Source: Microbacterium sp. CSI-V | GTDB lineage: Bacteria > Actinomycetota > Actinomycetes > Actinomycetales > Microbacteriaceae | Assembly (NCBI RefSeq): GCF_001984105.1 | Contig: NZ_MTQM01000009.1 | Location: 992,001-1,056,000, forward strand | DNA length: 64,000 bases | Reading direction: 5' to 3' | Part shown: positions 51,515-59,784 of the stretch, piece by piece | How the letters are laid out: each line of letters starts with the position of its first letter | Position numbering within the stretch: position 1 is the stretch's first letter | Translations under genes and position numbers: made by a program | The notes under the pieces: generated by a model | What the model was told of the DNA's origin: nothing | Databases searched by the model: none | What the model saw: only the letters and a program-made list of their open reading frames with translations

Positions 51515-52294
51515 TCAGTCCAGGGGGCGCAGGAGGCGATCGAGGAACCGGCGGGTCCGCTCCTTCTTCGGCGCCGTGAACAGCGCCTCGGGCGCGCCGC
51601 GTTCCACGATGACCCCTTCGTCGAAGAAGAGCACCTCGTCGGCGACCTCGCGCGCGAAACCGAGTTCGTGCGTCACGATGACCATCGTCCACCCCTCGTC
51701 GGCGAGGCCGCGCAGCACCTTCAGCACCTCGCCCACCAGTTCGGGGTCGAGGGCGCTGGTCGGTTCGTCGAAGAGCAGCAGATCGGGCTGCAGCGCGAGC
51801 GCGCGCACGATCCCCACGCGCTGCTGCTGCCCGCCGGAGAGCTCCGACGGGTAGGCGTCGCGCTTCTCGGTGAGCCCCACGCGGTCCAGCAGCGCCTCGG
51901 CGCGGGCGACGGCCTCGGCCTTGGGCACCCCGTGCGCCTGCACCGGACCCTCGATGACGTTCTGCAGCACCGTCAGGTGCGGGAACAGGTTGTGATGCTG
52001 GAAGACCATCGCCGAGCGGTCGCGCATCGCCGCGCGGTCGGACTTCCCCCCCTTCCCGGCGAAGTCGATGGACGGGCCGCCGTCGAAGTCCACGACACCC
52101 GCCTCCGGTGTCTCGAGGGCGTTGAGGCACCGCAGGACCGTGGTCTTGCCCGAACCCGACGGTCCGATCAGAACGAGCACCTCGCCGCGGCGGACCTCCA
52201 GGTCGACCCCGTCGAGCACGCGGTTCGTGCCGAAGTTCTTCACGAGACCCCGAACCTGCAACAGCGGGGTCAGAGCGTCGTCACCGTGCGACAT
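51515..52294 (-). CDS. Polar amino-acid ABC transporter ATP-binding protein
   Basis: A 259-residue ATPase of the GlnQ/HisP/TcyC family: Walker [12 protein letters not shown]-loop [13 protein letters not shown], signature [15 protein letters not shown], Walker [15 protein letters not shown] and H-loop VTHELGFA. An insert around residues 60-85 ([20 protein letters not shown]) is unusual in length. Its start overlaps the permease gene by 14 bases. It works with the binding protein and permease encoded upstream, probably for cystine. Confidence 0.93.
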   Translation of the reverse strand: MSHGDDALTPLLQVRGLVKNFGTNRVLDGVDLEVRRGEVLVLIGPSGSGKTTVLRCLNALETPEAGVVDFDGGPSIDFAGKGGKSDRAAMRDRSAMVFQHHNLFPHLTVLQNVIEGPVQAHGVPKAEAVARAEALLDRVGLTEKRDAYPSELSGGQQQRVGIVRALALQPDLLLFDEPTSALDPELVGEVLKVLRGLADEGWTMVIVTHELGFAREVADEVLFFDEGVIVERGAPEALFTAPKKERTRRFLDRLLRPLD

Positions 52295-52946
52295 GGCGGT
52301 CGAGCCTCCTCTCGAGCACTCCCTGCCCCGCGGAGAGCACGAGGCAGAACAACCAGTAGATCAGGGCGGCTTCCAGGTAGATCGCCATGAACTCGTAGGA
52401 GAACGCGGCGATGTTCTGAGCCTGCCGGAACAACTCCGTGACCAGGATGAGGGATGCCAGCGAGCTGTCCTTCACGAGCGAGATGAACGTGTTCGACAGC
52501 GGCGGCACCGACACCCGGGCGGCCTGCGGCAGGATGATGCGCGTCAGGGTCTTGCGTGGCGAGAGGCCCACCACGTGGGCCGCCTCCCACTGGCCGCGCG
52601 GGACCGACAGGATCGCGGCGCGGATGACCTCGGCGGCGTACCCGCCGACATTGAGCGAGAACGCGATGACCGCGGCCGGGAACGGGTCGATGACGATCCC
52701 CACCGCCGGCAGACCGTAGAAGATCACGAACAGCTGCACCAGCAGCGGGGTTCCGCGGATGACCGAGATGTAGAACCGCGCGATCCCGCGCAGCACGACG
52801 TTGCGGGACAGCCGCAGCAACGCCATCGCCAGGGCGATGACGAGTCCGATGGCGAACGACGCCAGCGACAGCGGGATCGTCCCCCGCAACCCCGCCAGCA
52901 CCATGGGCCAGAACGAATCGAGCAGCAGGGTCCAGATGTCGTTCAC
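52281..52946 (-). CDS. Polar amino-acid ABC transporter permease
   Basis: A 221-residue permease with five helices of the HisMQ/TcyB type. [37 protein letters not shown] (family hallmark) and the EAA-like loop [20 protein letters not shown] are present. The GTG at 52946 has GAAGGAGG upstream and is preferred to an ATG ten codons earlier. A single permease gene implies a homodimer, as for the cystine system TcyABC. Confidence 0.92.
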   Translation of the reverse strand: MNDIWTLLLDSFWPMVLAGLRGTIPLSLASFAIGLVIALAMALLRLSRNVVLRGIARFYISVIRGTPLLVQLFVIFYGLPAVGIVIDPFPAAVIAFSLNVGGYAAEVIRAAILSVPRGQWEAAHVVGLSPRKTLTRIILPQAARVSVPPLSNTFISLVKDSSLASLILVTELFRQAQNIAAFSYEFMAIYLEAALIYWLFCLVLSAGQGVLERRLDRHVAR

Positions 52947-52972
52947 TCGGCCTCCTTCCAGTCGCGAACGCG

Positions 52973-53014
52973 GCACGCCCGCCCTCCCACGCTAGGCGGG
53001 AGGCGCGGGCGTGC
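52973..53014 (-). terminator. Intercistronic hairpin between binding protein and permease genes
   Basis: GCACGCCCGC (52973-52982) pairs with GCGGGCGTGC (53005-53014), continued by CCTCCC/GGGAGG with one bulged base and a 9-base loop: 16 pairs. It sits in the binding-protein/permease gap, just as in the sugar operon, and probably sets the protein ratio. Confidence 0.75.
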
Positions 53015-53023
53015 GCCGGGGCT

Positions 53024-53827
53024 TTACTTGGTGACGTCGGCGCCGAAGTACTTCTGGCTGATCTCGGCCAGGGTGCCGTCGGCGCGCAGCTCCTCGAGCG
53101 CCGTATCGATGGCATCCGTCAGGGCCTGCTTGTCCTTCGTCGTCGCGAACGCGCTCTCCGAGGTGTCCTCGGTCTCCGCGGCGATCTTCAGACCCGTGGG
53201 GCTGTTCGTCTTCTCGTAGTCGAGGTAGGTCAGCTGGTCGTTGATCGTGGCGTCGACGCGACCCTGCTGCAGCAGAGCGACGGCCTGCGCCCACCCCTCG
53301 ACGGCCTCGACCTGCGCGCCGCTCTCGGTCGCCAGCTCGTACCAGTTGCTGGTCAGCGACTGCGCGGTGGTCTTGCCGGCCAGGTCGGCGAAGCTCGAGA
53401 TCGAGGAGTCGTCCTCCGTGGTGACCACGACCCCGCGCGACACGGTGTAGGGCGAGCTGAACAGGTACTTCTGCTCGCGCTCGGCGTTGATCGAGACCTG
53501 GTTGGCGATGACGTCGAAGCGACCCGCGTCCAGGCCCGCGAAGATGGCATCCCACTGGGTCTCCTGGAAGCGGACCTTCAGCCCCAGCTTGTCGGCGACC
53601 GCCTGCGCGATCTCGACGTCGAAGCCGGTCAGCGTGCCGGACTCGTCGTGGTACGAGAACGGACGGTAGGTGCCCTCGGTGGCGACGGTGAGGGTGCCGC
53701 CGGAGACGAGACCGAAGTCATCGCCCTGCTCGGCCGAACCGGACGTGGAGCCGCCGCTGCACGCGGTCAGCGCGAGCGCGAGGGCGCCGAGGGCGGCGGC
53801 GAGGACGGGAAGACGACGACGGGGCAT
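53024..53827 (-). CDS. Amino-acid (cystine-type) binding lipoprotein
   Basis: A 267-residue binding protein with signal LPVLAAALGALALALTAC (lipobox ALTAC) and a Ser/Gly linker. The mature part has TLTVATEGTYRPFSYHD, LTGFDVEIAQAVADKLGLKV, TQWDAIFAGLDAGRFDVIAN and REQKYLFSSPYTVSRG; the WDAIFAGLDAGRFDVIANQV stretch is close to the cystine receptors FliY/TcyA. The ATG at 53827 follows AAGGAAC. It is first in the operon. Cystine is the best guess for the ligand; other polar amino acids are possible. Confidence 0.9.
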   Translation of the reverse strand: MPRRRLPVLAAALGALALALTACSGGSTSGSAEQGDDFGLVSGGTLTVATEGTYRPFSYHDESGTLTGFDVEIAQAVADKLGLKVRFQETQWDAIFAGLDAGRFDVIANQVSINAEREQKYLFSSPYTVSRGVVVTTEDDSSISSFADLAGKTTAQSLTSNWYELATESGAQVEAVEGWAQAVALLQQGRVDATINDQLTYLDYEKTNSPTGLKIAAETEDTSESAFATTKDKQALTDAIDTALEELRADGTLAEISQKYFGADVTK

Positions 53828-53990
53828 AGCTGTTCCTTGCTGTGGTGCGGGTGAGTTCGGGGGGCGTGCGGGGGCACTCCGGAGGGAAGTGCCCGGGGCG
53901 CACCCCCAGCCCAACATGGATCGACGGGGCATCCTTCCCGGATGACGCCGTGTTGCACGTTCGTGCAGCGCGCGGTGCCGGCCCGGCACG

Positions 53991-54028
53991 CGAAAGCCCC
54001 GCCGGCACGAGGCGCGACGGGGCTTTCG
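53991..54028 (-). terminator. Terminator of rplKA
   Basis: CGAAAGCCCCG/CGGGGCTTTCG (53991-54001, 54018-54028) with a 16-base loop, ten bases after the rplA stop. The rest of the 211-base gap up to 53827 shows only leader sequence of the binding-protein gene. Confidence 0.8.
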
Positions 54029-54038
54029 GCGTGGTGCG

Positions 54039-54731
54039 TCAGACGATGGCGTTGACGTCCAGCGGGATGCCGGGACCGAAGGTGGTCGACACGGCGCCCT
54101 TCTGGATGTAGCGGCCCTTGGAGCTGGACGGCTTGAGGCGGACGATCTCCTCGAGCGCGGCCTTCAGGTTCTCGTCGAGCTGCTCGGTCGAGAACGACGC
54201 CTTGCCCACGACGAAGTGGATGTTGGCGTGCTTGTCGACGCGGAACTCGATCTTTCCGCCCTTGATCTCCTCGACGGCCTTGGCCGGGTTGGGGGTCACG
54301 GTGCCGGTCTTGGGGTTCGGCATGAGGCCGCGGGGTCCGAGGACCTTACCGAGGCGACCGACCTGGCCCATGAGCTCGGGCGTGGCGACGGCCGCGTCGA
54401 ACGCGGTGTAACCGCCGGCGACCTTCTCGATGAGCTCGGCGCCGCCGACCTCGTCGGCACCGGCGGCGAGGGCCGCCTCGGCCGCGGGACCGTTGGCGAA
54501 GACGATGACGCGAGCGGTCTTACCCGTGCCGTGGGGCAGGATGACCGTGCCGCGGACCATCTGGTCGGCCTTGCGGGGGTCGACCGAGAGCTTCAGCGCG
54601 ACCTCGACGGTCGAGTCGAACTTCTTCGAGCCGGTCTCCTTCGCGAGGGCAACGGCCTCGGTCGGGGTGTAGAACGTGTCGGGCGCGACCTTCTCGGCGG
54701 CGGCCCGGTATGCCTTGGACTTGGTAGCCAT
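54039..54731 (-). CDS. rplA: Ribosomal protein L1
   Basis: A 230-residue protein of the 50S L1 stalk. It starts [20 protein letters not shown] and contains [16 protein letters not shown]-like [39 protein letters not shown] and [19 protein letters not shown]. Family length and order are normal. It lies 11 bases after rplK. In other bacteria L1 also represses its own operon by binding the mRNA; no obvious L1-like site was found by eye. Confidence 0.98.
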   Translation of the reverse strand: MATKSKAYRAAAEKVAPDTFYTPTEAVALAKETGSKKFDSTVEVALKLSVDPRKADQMVRGTVILPHGTGKTARVIVFANGPAAEAALAAGADEVGGAELIEKVAGGYTAFDAAVATPELMGQVGRLGKVLGPRGLMPNPKTGTVTPNPAKAVEEIKGGKIEFRVDKHANIHFVVGKASFSTEQLDENLKAALEEIVRLKPSSSKGRYIQKGAVSTTFGPGIPLDVNAIV

Positions 54732-54742
54732 GATTATCTCCC

Positions 54743-55174
54743 TCAGTCCTCGACCGTGATGCCCATGGAACGGGCGGTGCCGGCAATGATCTTGGCCGCA
54801 GCCTCGATGTCGTTCGCGTTCAGGTCGGGCTGCTTGGTCGTAGCGATCTCGCGAACCTGGTCCTTGGTGAGCTTGCCCACCTTGACCGTGTGGGGCGTCG
54901 ACGAGCCCTTGGCGAGACCGGCGGCCTTCTTGATGAGCTCCGCGGCGGGGGGCGTCTTCAGGATGAACGTGAAGCTGCGGTCCTCGTAGACGGTGATCTC
55001 GACGGGGATGACGTTGCCGCGCTGGGCCTCGGTCGCCGCGTTGTACGCCTTGCAGAACTCCATGATGTTGACGCCGTGCTGGCCGAGCGCCGGACCGATC
55101 GGCGGCGCGGGGTTGGCCGCGCCCGCCTTGATCTGGAGCTTGATCAGGCCGGTCACCTTTTTCTTGGGTGCCAT
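54743..55174 (-). CDS. rplK: Ribosomal protein L11
   Basis: A 143-residue protein at the GTPase-associated centre of the 50S subunit. It begins [20 protein letters not shown], followed by [20 protein letters not shown], and ends with [20 protein letters not shown] and the C-terminal RNA-binding helix. The ATG at 55174 follows AGAGGAAAAGG. It normally follows nusG directly; here a 1.2 kb cassette lies between them, and rplK has its own promoter. Confidence 0.98.
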   Translation of the reverse strand: MAPKKKVTGLIKLQIKAGAANPAPPIGPALGQHGVNIMEFCKAYNAATEAQRGNVIPVEITVYEDRSFTFILKTPPAAELIKKAAGLAKGSSTPHTVKVGKLTKDQVREIATTKQPDLNANDIEAAAKIIAGTARSMGITVED

Positions 55175-55194
55175 ATCCTTTTCCTCTCTCGAGC

Positions 55195-55212
55195 GGATGC
55201 CTCGCGGCATCC
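55195..55212 (-). other. Leader hairpin of rplK made of GGATGCC/GGCATCC
   Basis: GGATGCC-tcgc-GGCATCC is a perfect 7-base stem with a four-base loop, 21-38 bases before the rplK start. It consists entirely of one inverted pair of the window's abundant heptamer. Confidence 0.7.
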
Positions 55213-55279
55213 TCTCTCCCGCACGTCCGGCCGTTCCGGACAGCGGTCGCGCTCGCGCAGACGCACGAGCAACCTCCCC

Positions 55280-55285
55280 ATCATA
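55280..55285 (-). promoter_or_regulatory. Probable rplK promoter (-10)
   Basis: Minus-strand TATGAT, one base from the consensus TATAAT, about 105 bases upstream of the rplK start. The matching -35 region is poor. The 315-base gap between rplK and the next gene (55175-55489) holds this leader, the promoter and the hairpin at 55355. Confidence 0.55.
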
Positions 55286-55354
55286 CGCGATGTCCCGGCA
55301 TCCCCGCTCCCCCACCGGCCGCGCTCGCGCCCGGCGTCCGGCTGAGGCGGGTCA

Positions 55355-55423
55355 CGCATAAACACGGTTCGCGCTCATAAACACGCACGGAGCGTGTTTC
55401 TACGCGCGAGAAGCGTTTATGCG
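55355..55423. repeat. 69-base hairpin, CATAAACACG family, left copy
   Basis: Arms 55355-55386 and 55392-55423 (32 bases, seven mismatches, five-base loop). Each arm has two copies of the CATAAACACG motif, 18-19 bases apart, some degenerate. It separates the rplK promoter region from the DUF559 gene. Confidence 0.88.
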
Positions 55424-55489
55424 AGGGAGGGCAGGAAGTCATCCACAGCCCCGAAGTCCCGCCGGCGGCCGACCTGGCAGTCTCGCCGG

Positions 55490-56449
55490 ATGGATGCCGT
55501 CCCCCGCTCGCTGCGCGCGTCGCCGACCCCCCTGCTCCTCGTGTCGGATACGCCGCGGTCGGGTCCGCCGCCCTGGCGTGACGAGTCGCTGTGGCGAGTC
55601 CGGGCCGGCGTGTACGTCATTCGCGCGGAGTGGGAAGCGCTACCGCCCTGGGAGCGCTACCTCGTTCGCGTCCACGCCTTCGCGCTAGCGCGACCCGATG
55701 CCGTCTTCTCGCACGAAGCCGCGGCGTCACTCCTCGGGCTTCCCGTCTTCGGGCATCCCCGCACGATTCACATCTTCGACGCGCGCCGTTCTCGGTCGGC
55801 GAGATACGGCGATGTCACGGTGCACACGAGCGCCGACAGGCGATCGCAGCACGAGGTCGCCGGCATCCGCATCTCCGCCGTCGAGGACGTGGCGATCGAC
55901 CTCGCACGCGTGTTGCCGCCCGCCTTGGGCCTTGCTGTGGCGGACGCCGCGCTGCGCGCCTTCGACCTCGACGGGGAGCTTCTGCTCGATCGCGCCGCGA
56001 CACAACGAAACGAGTTCGGGCGACGACGTCTTCGATGGGTGCTGTCGCATGCCACCCCTCTGGCAGAGTCTCCTGGCGAGTCCATCAGCCGAGCCGTCAT
56101 CGAATGGTGCGGGTTCCCCACCCCCGAGCTCCAGCGCAACCACCGGGTCGAGGGGCGCATCTTCCGGTCGGACTTCTGCTGGCCGGAGCGGAAGATCCTC
56201 GGCGAGTCGGACGGCTGGCTCAAGTACGGCGCCGACGACCCCGCCGCCGCAGCCGCAGCGGTCCGCGCGGAGAAGTATCGCGAAGACGCGCTTCGGCGGC
56301 AGGGGTGGCGCATCGCTCGGTGGGACTACGCGGGAGCACTCGGAGTGGCGGGGCTCCGCAACGCGCTCACCGCTGCGGGCCTGCGCCCCGAGCGCCACCC
56401 CGAGACCGCCGCCTTGTCCTCGGTGGGGCGCAACGCGCGCTCGACCTGA
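55490..56449 (+). CDS. DUF559/AbiEi-like endonuclease-domain protein (copy 2)
   Basis: A 319-residue protein with the same layout as the gene at 43174 but little overall identity. The N-terminal region has SLWRVRAGVYVIRAEWEALP, FSHEAAASLLGLPVFGHPRT and AVEDVAIDLARVLPP. The C-terminal Vsr-like PD-(D/E)XK core has the Asp in FRSDFCWPERK and Glu/Asp in LGESDGWLKY (residues about 228-241). The distance from core to end is the same in both copies (93 residues). It is read against nusG and rplK and bounded by matching hairpins. The start is uncertain, since no ribosome site precedes the ATG. Confidence 0.8.
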   Translation: MDAVPRSLRASPTPLLLVSDTPRSGPPPWRDESLWRVRAGVYVIRAEWEALPPWERYLVRVHAFALARPDAVFSHEAAASLLGLPVFGHPRTIHIFDARRSRSARYGDVTVHTSADRRSQHEVAGIRISAVEDVAIDLARVLPPALGLAVADAALRAFDLDGELLLDRAATQRNEFGRRRLRWVLSHATPLAESPGESISRAVIEWCGFPTPELQRNHRVEGRIFRSDFCWPERKILGESDGWLKYGADDPAAAAAAVRAEKYREDALRRQGWRIARWDYAGALGVAGLRNALTAAGLRPERHPETAALSSVGRNARST

Positions 56450-56452
56450 CAT

Positions 56453-56519
56453 GCATAAACACGATCGACGCCCATAAACACGGGGGCAGCGTGTTTATAG
56501 GCGTCGATCGTGTTTATGC
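56453..56519. repeat. 67-base hairpin, CATAAACACG family, right copy
   Basis: Arms 56453-56482 and 56490-56519 (30 bases, one mismatch) with a seven-base loop. Each arm has CATAAACACG twice, 18 bases apart. It begins three bases after the DUF559 stop. No T tract follows. Confidence 0.92.
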
Positions 56520-56575
56520 GTGGGGTGCCAGGCGCAACGAGGGCGGCGGATACCGCAGCGGCCGCGCGAAACTCG

Positions 56576-56611
56576 GAACGCCCCGCGCGGCACAGGCCGG
56601 GCGGGGCGTTC
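56576..56611 (-). terminator. Terminator of secE-nusG
   Basis: GAACGCCCCGC/GCGGGGCGTTC (56576-56586, 56601-56611) with a 14-base loop, 16 bases after the nusG stop. Confidence 0.75.
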
Positions 56612-56627
56612 GCGAACGCGCGGGGCG

Positions 56628-57758
56628 TCAGAGCATCTTGGTGACCTGGTCGAACGACAGCTCGACCGGGGTCTCGCGCTCGAAGAGCGACACCAGCACC
56701 GTGAGCTTGCCGCTCTCGGGCTTGATCTCGCTGATCGTGCCGGGCAGACCCGCGAACGAGCCTTCCTTGATCGTGATGGTCTCGCCGGTCTCGAAGTCGA
56801 CCTCGGCGGGGATGACGCGCTGCGCCACGGGAGCACCCTTGGCGGCGCCGCCCTTGGCCGGAGCGGACTCCTTCACCTCGACGAGGCTCTTCAGCATGTT
56901 GAACGCCTCGTCGAAACGCAGCGGCGTGGGGTTGTGGGCGTTGCCCACGAAGCCGGTGACGCCGGGGGTGTGGCGGACGACCGACCAGGTGTCTTCGTTG
57001 AGATCCATGCGCACGAGCACGTAGCCCGGGATGCGCACGCGCGTGACCATCTTGCGCTGGCCGTTCTTGATCTCGACGACGTCCTCCATCGGGACCTCGA
57101 CCTGGTAGATGTCGTCCTCGACCTCGAGCGTCGACTTGCGCTGCTCGATGTTGGCCTTCACCTTGCGCTCGAAGCCCGCGTACGAGTGGATCACGTACCA
57201 CTTGCCCGGCAGCGAACGCAGCTCGGCGCGGAACACCTCGTAGGGGTCGAGGTCTTCGTCGTCGGCGGCGTCCTCGTCGACCGGGGCCTCGGCGGCGTCG
57301 GCGGGAGACACAGACGCCTCGACCTCGTCGACGACGCTCGCGGCGCTGGCGACCTCGTCGACGAAGTCCTCGTCGAGCACGGGCGCGTCGGGCTCGCCGT
57401 TGATGTCGGGACCGTCGTACGGGGTGACCTCGTCGGCGGCCTCGGCGGCCTCTTCGGCGGCTTCTTCTTCGAGCGAGTCGTTGAGCACCTCGGCGGCGGC
57501 CTCGGCCTCGCTGGCCTCGTCGATCTCGAGAGCGTCGTTCACGATGGCGTCGGCCTCCGGGTCGGTGATGTCGATGTCGTCGAGCTCGTCGTCGTCATCG
57601 TCGTTCTCATCGTCGACGATGTGGATGGCGCTGTGCTCGGCCGCGTCGGAGGCGTGCTCCTGGGATGCCAGGATGTCGCCCTCCTGCGCCTCGTCGTCCT
57701 CGCTGGACTGCTCCGCCGTGGGCGCCCAATCGGCGTCGTCGACATATCTTTCAGACAC
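56628..57758 (-). CDS. nusG: Transcription elongation/antitermination factor NusG
   Basis: A 376-residue NusG, twice the E. coli length. Residues 185-376 are the normal NGN and KOW domains ([46 protein letters not shown], then [19 protein letters not shown]). Residues 1-184 are a low-complexity acidic region rich in Asp, Glu and Ala (for example [16 protein letters not shown]). Actinobacterial NusG often has an acidic extension, but this one is long. The GTG at 57758 ([17 protein letters not shown]) gives an actinobacterial-type start. It follows secE by 61 bases. Confidence 0.95.
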   Translation of the reverse strand: MSERYVDDADWAPTAEQSSEDDEAQEGDILASQEHASDAAEHSAIHIVDDENDDDDDELDDIDITDPEADAIVNDALEIDEASEAEAAAEVLNDSLEEEAAEEAAEAADEVTPYDGPDINGEPDAPVLDEDFVDEVASAASVVDEVEASVSPADAAEAPVDEDAADDEDLDPYEVFRAELRSLPGKWYVIHSYAGFERKVKANIEQRKSTLEVEDDIYQVEVPMEDVVEIKNGQRKMVTRVRIPGYVLVRMDLNEDTWSVVRHTPGVTGFVGNAHNPTPLRFDEAFNMLKSLVEVKESAPAKGGAAKGAPVAQRVIPAEVDFETGETITIKEGSFAGLPGTISEIKPESGKLTVLVSLFERETPVELSFDQVTKML

Positions 57759-57819
57759 TGGTGATCTCTTCCGTTCTGGGGCGGCCGCTCGTGGGGCCGC
57801 GCGTCCGCCGAAGCGCCGG

Positions 57820-58095
57820 TCAGGCGCCGGCGGCGCCGGGGATGCCGAATACGGCACTGGTCAGCCACACGAACAGCACGTCGAGGCCGTACACGAGAGC
57901 CATCATGACGACGACGAACCCGAGGACGACGGCCGTGAACTTGACGAGTTCCTGCCGCGTCGGCGTGACGACCTTGCGCAGTTCCGCAATGACCTGACGG
58001 ATGAAAAGAGCGATCCGCGCGAAGAAGTTGAGCTTCTTCTCACGGGGCGCGCCGCGGTCTGCGACGATCTCGCCCTTCGCCTCGTCCTGCGTCAT
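57820..58095 (-). CDS. secE: Preprotein translocase subunit SecE
   Basis: A 91-residue subunit of the SecYEG channel. After a polar N-terminus comes the amphipathic [20 protein letters not shown] segment, then [20 protein letters not shown] with the single membrane helix. This is the normal short actinobacterial form. It lies downstream of tRNA-Trp and upstream of nusG, the usual order. Confidence 0.95.
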   Translation of the reverse strand: MTQDEAKGEIVADRGAPREKKLNFFARIALFIRQVIAELRKVVTPTRQELVKFTAVVLGFVVVMMALVYGLDVLFVWLTSAVFGIPGAAGA

Positions 58096-58138
58096 CGAAC
58101 CACCTAGGTCGCTTCTCGTTGCCAGCGTGTGCTGTGCG

Positions 58139-58211
<73 letters not shown>

Positions 58212-58343
58212 AAGACCCCTCGCGGGGCCCGGGATGCGAAACCGACATGCTTTCGCCAGGAATCTCTCGGGGAGGGATGCCGCCTGTGCGCTAGGCACGG
58301 CGAAAGAATGCAGATTTCTCCTGCACGTCCCAGTCTATGCCAT

Positions 58344-58375
58344 GTCCCCCGGCGTGGCGAACCGCGCCGGGGGAC
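58344..58375 (-). terminator. Terminator of the putrescine operon
   Basis: GTCCCCCGGCG/CGCCGGGGGAC (58344-58354, 58365-58375), a perfect 11-base stem with a 10-base loop, nine bases after the aldehyde dehydrogenase stop. The rest of the gap to the tRNA shows no gene. Confidence 0.8.
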
Positions 58376-58384
58376 GGACACGAC

Positions 58385-59746
58385 TCAGGCCGTGCGGATG
58401 AGCTTCTTGTTCACGAACTCGTCCGCCGCGAGGAGGCCCATCTCGCGGGCGGTGCCGCTGCGCTTCACGCCGCCGAACGGCAGCTCGGGCGAGTCGGCGA
58501 GCACGAGGTTCACGTAGACCATTCCGGCCTCGATCCGCTCGGCGATGCGCTCGGCCTGAGCGGCATCCGTGGTGAAGACGTACGAGCCGAGACCGAATCC
58601 GGTGTCGTTGGCGACGGCGACGGCCTCGTCCTCGCCGGAGACGCGGTAGACGGTCGCCACGGGGCCGAAGAACTCCTCGCCGTAGGCGTCCATGTCGCTC
58701 GTGACGCCCGTGAGCACCGTGCCCGGGTAGAACGCGCCGTCGCGCGTGCCGCCGACCTCCAGCGTCGCGCCCTGGGACACGGCGCGCTGCACCTGCTCGT
58801 CGAGGCGCTCCGCGGCGGCCAGCGACGACAGGGGACCGAGCACGGTGTCCTCGGCGAACGGGTCGCCGACCTTCGCCTCCCCGAGGGCCGCGCTGAACTT
58901 CGACAGGAACGCGTCGTAGAGGTCGTCGACCACGATGAAGCGCTTCGCCCCGTTGCAGGACTGGCCGTTGTTGTCCAGGCGCGCGTCGACGGCGGCTTGG
59001 ACGGCGGCATCGAGGTCGTCGGTGGAGAGCAGGATGAACGGGTCGGACCCGCCGAGTTCGAGGGCGACCTTCTTGAGGTTGCGGCCGGCGATCTCGGCGA
59101 CCGCGGCTCCGGCGCGCTCGGAACCGGTCACCGACACGCCCTGCACCCGCGGGTCGGCGATGATCGTGGCGGCCTGGTCGTTCGTGACGCGGATGTTCAC
59201 GTAGGCGCCCTCCGGCAGCCCCGCATCGCGGTAGATGAGCTGCAGCGCCTCGGCGGACTCGGGGCACTGGGGCGCGTGCTTGAGCAGGATGCTGTTGCCC
59301 ACCGCGAGGTTCGGCGCGGCGAACCGGGCGACCTGGTAGTAGGGGAAGTTCCAGGGCATGATGCCCAGCAGCGGGCCGAGCGCCGAGCGGCGGATGACCG
59401 CGGTACCCTCGCCGAGGATGTCGATCGGGCTGTCGCCGGTGATCTTGTCGATGTTGTCGGCGTAGTACTCGGTGATGTCGGCGGCGAAGTCGACCTCGCC
59501 GAGCGCGGCCTCCAGGGGCTTGCCCATCTCGCGCACGATGATCGCGGCGAGGTCGTCGCGCCGCTCCCGGTGGAGCTCGGCGACGCGGCGGAGCGCCTCG
59601 GCGCGCTGGGCCGGCGCCGTCCGCGACCACGCGCGGTAGCCGTCGTGAGCGGCGGCGAGGGCGGCCTCGACGCCCGCGTCGGACAGGGTGTCGTATTCGG
59701 CGAGGGTCTCCCCCGTGGCGGGGTTGACGACGGCGTAGTCACTCAT
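58385..59746 (-). CDS. NAD(P)-dependent aldehyde dehydrogenase (succinate-semialdehyde type)
   Basis: A 453-residue aldehyde dehydrogenase. MPWNFPYYQVARFAAPNLAV, VSVTGSERAGAAVAE, VALELGGSDPFILL with the catalytic Glu, NNGQSCNGAKRF with the catalytic Cys, and EEFFGPVATVYRV are present. The family oxidises succinate semialdehyde, and related members 4-aminobutyraldehyde. The ATG at 59746 has GGGAG upstream; an ATG at 59788 that overlaps the permease stop would add a Thr-rich leader of 14 residues. As last gene of the operon it completes putrescine breakdown. Confidence 0.9.
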   Translation of the reverse strand: MSDYAVVNPATGETLAEYDTLSDAGVEAALAAAHDGYRAWSRTAPAQRAEALRRVAELHRERRDDLAAIIVREMGKPLEAALGEVDFAADITEYYADNIDKITGDSPIDILGEGTAVIRRSALGPLLGIMPWNFPYYQVARFAAPNLAVGNSILLKHAPQCPESAEALQLIYRDAGLPEGAYVNIRVTNDQAATIIADPRVQGVSVTGSERAGAAVAEIAGRNLKKVALELGGSDPFILLSTDDLDAAVQAAVDARLDNNGQSCNGAKRFIVVDDLYDAFLSKFSAALGEAKVGDPFAEDTVLGPLSSLAAAERLDEQVQRAVSQGATLEVGGTRDGAFYPGTVLTGVTSDMDAYGEEFFGPVATVYRVSGEDEAVAVANDTGFGLGSYVFTTDAAQAERIAERIEAGMVYVNLVLADSPELPFGGVKRSGTAREMGLLAADEFVNKKLIRTA

Positions 59747-59784
59747 GTGGGCTCCCGTATTCGTGGTCGTGGTGGTGGTCGAGG

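Noticed and set aside
55355-56519. CRISPR-like repeats (CATAAACACG repeated)
   Set aside because: The copies are arranged as inverted arms of two hairpins 1.1 kb apart, not as regularly spaced direct repeats with spacers, and no cas genes are present.
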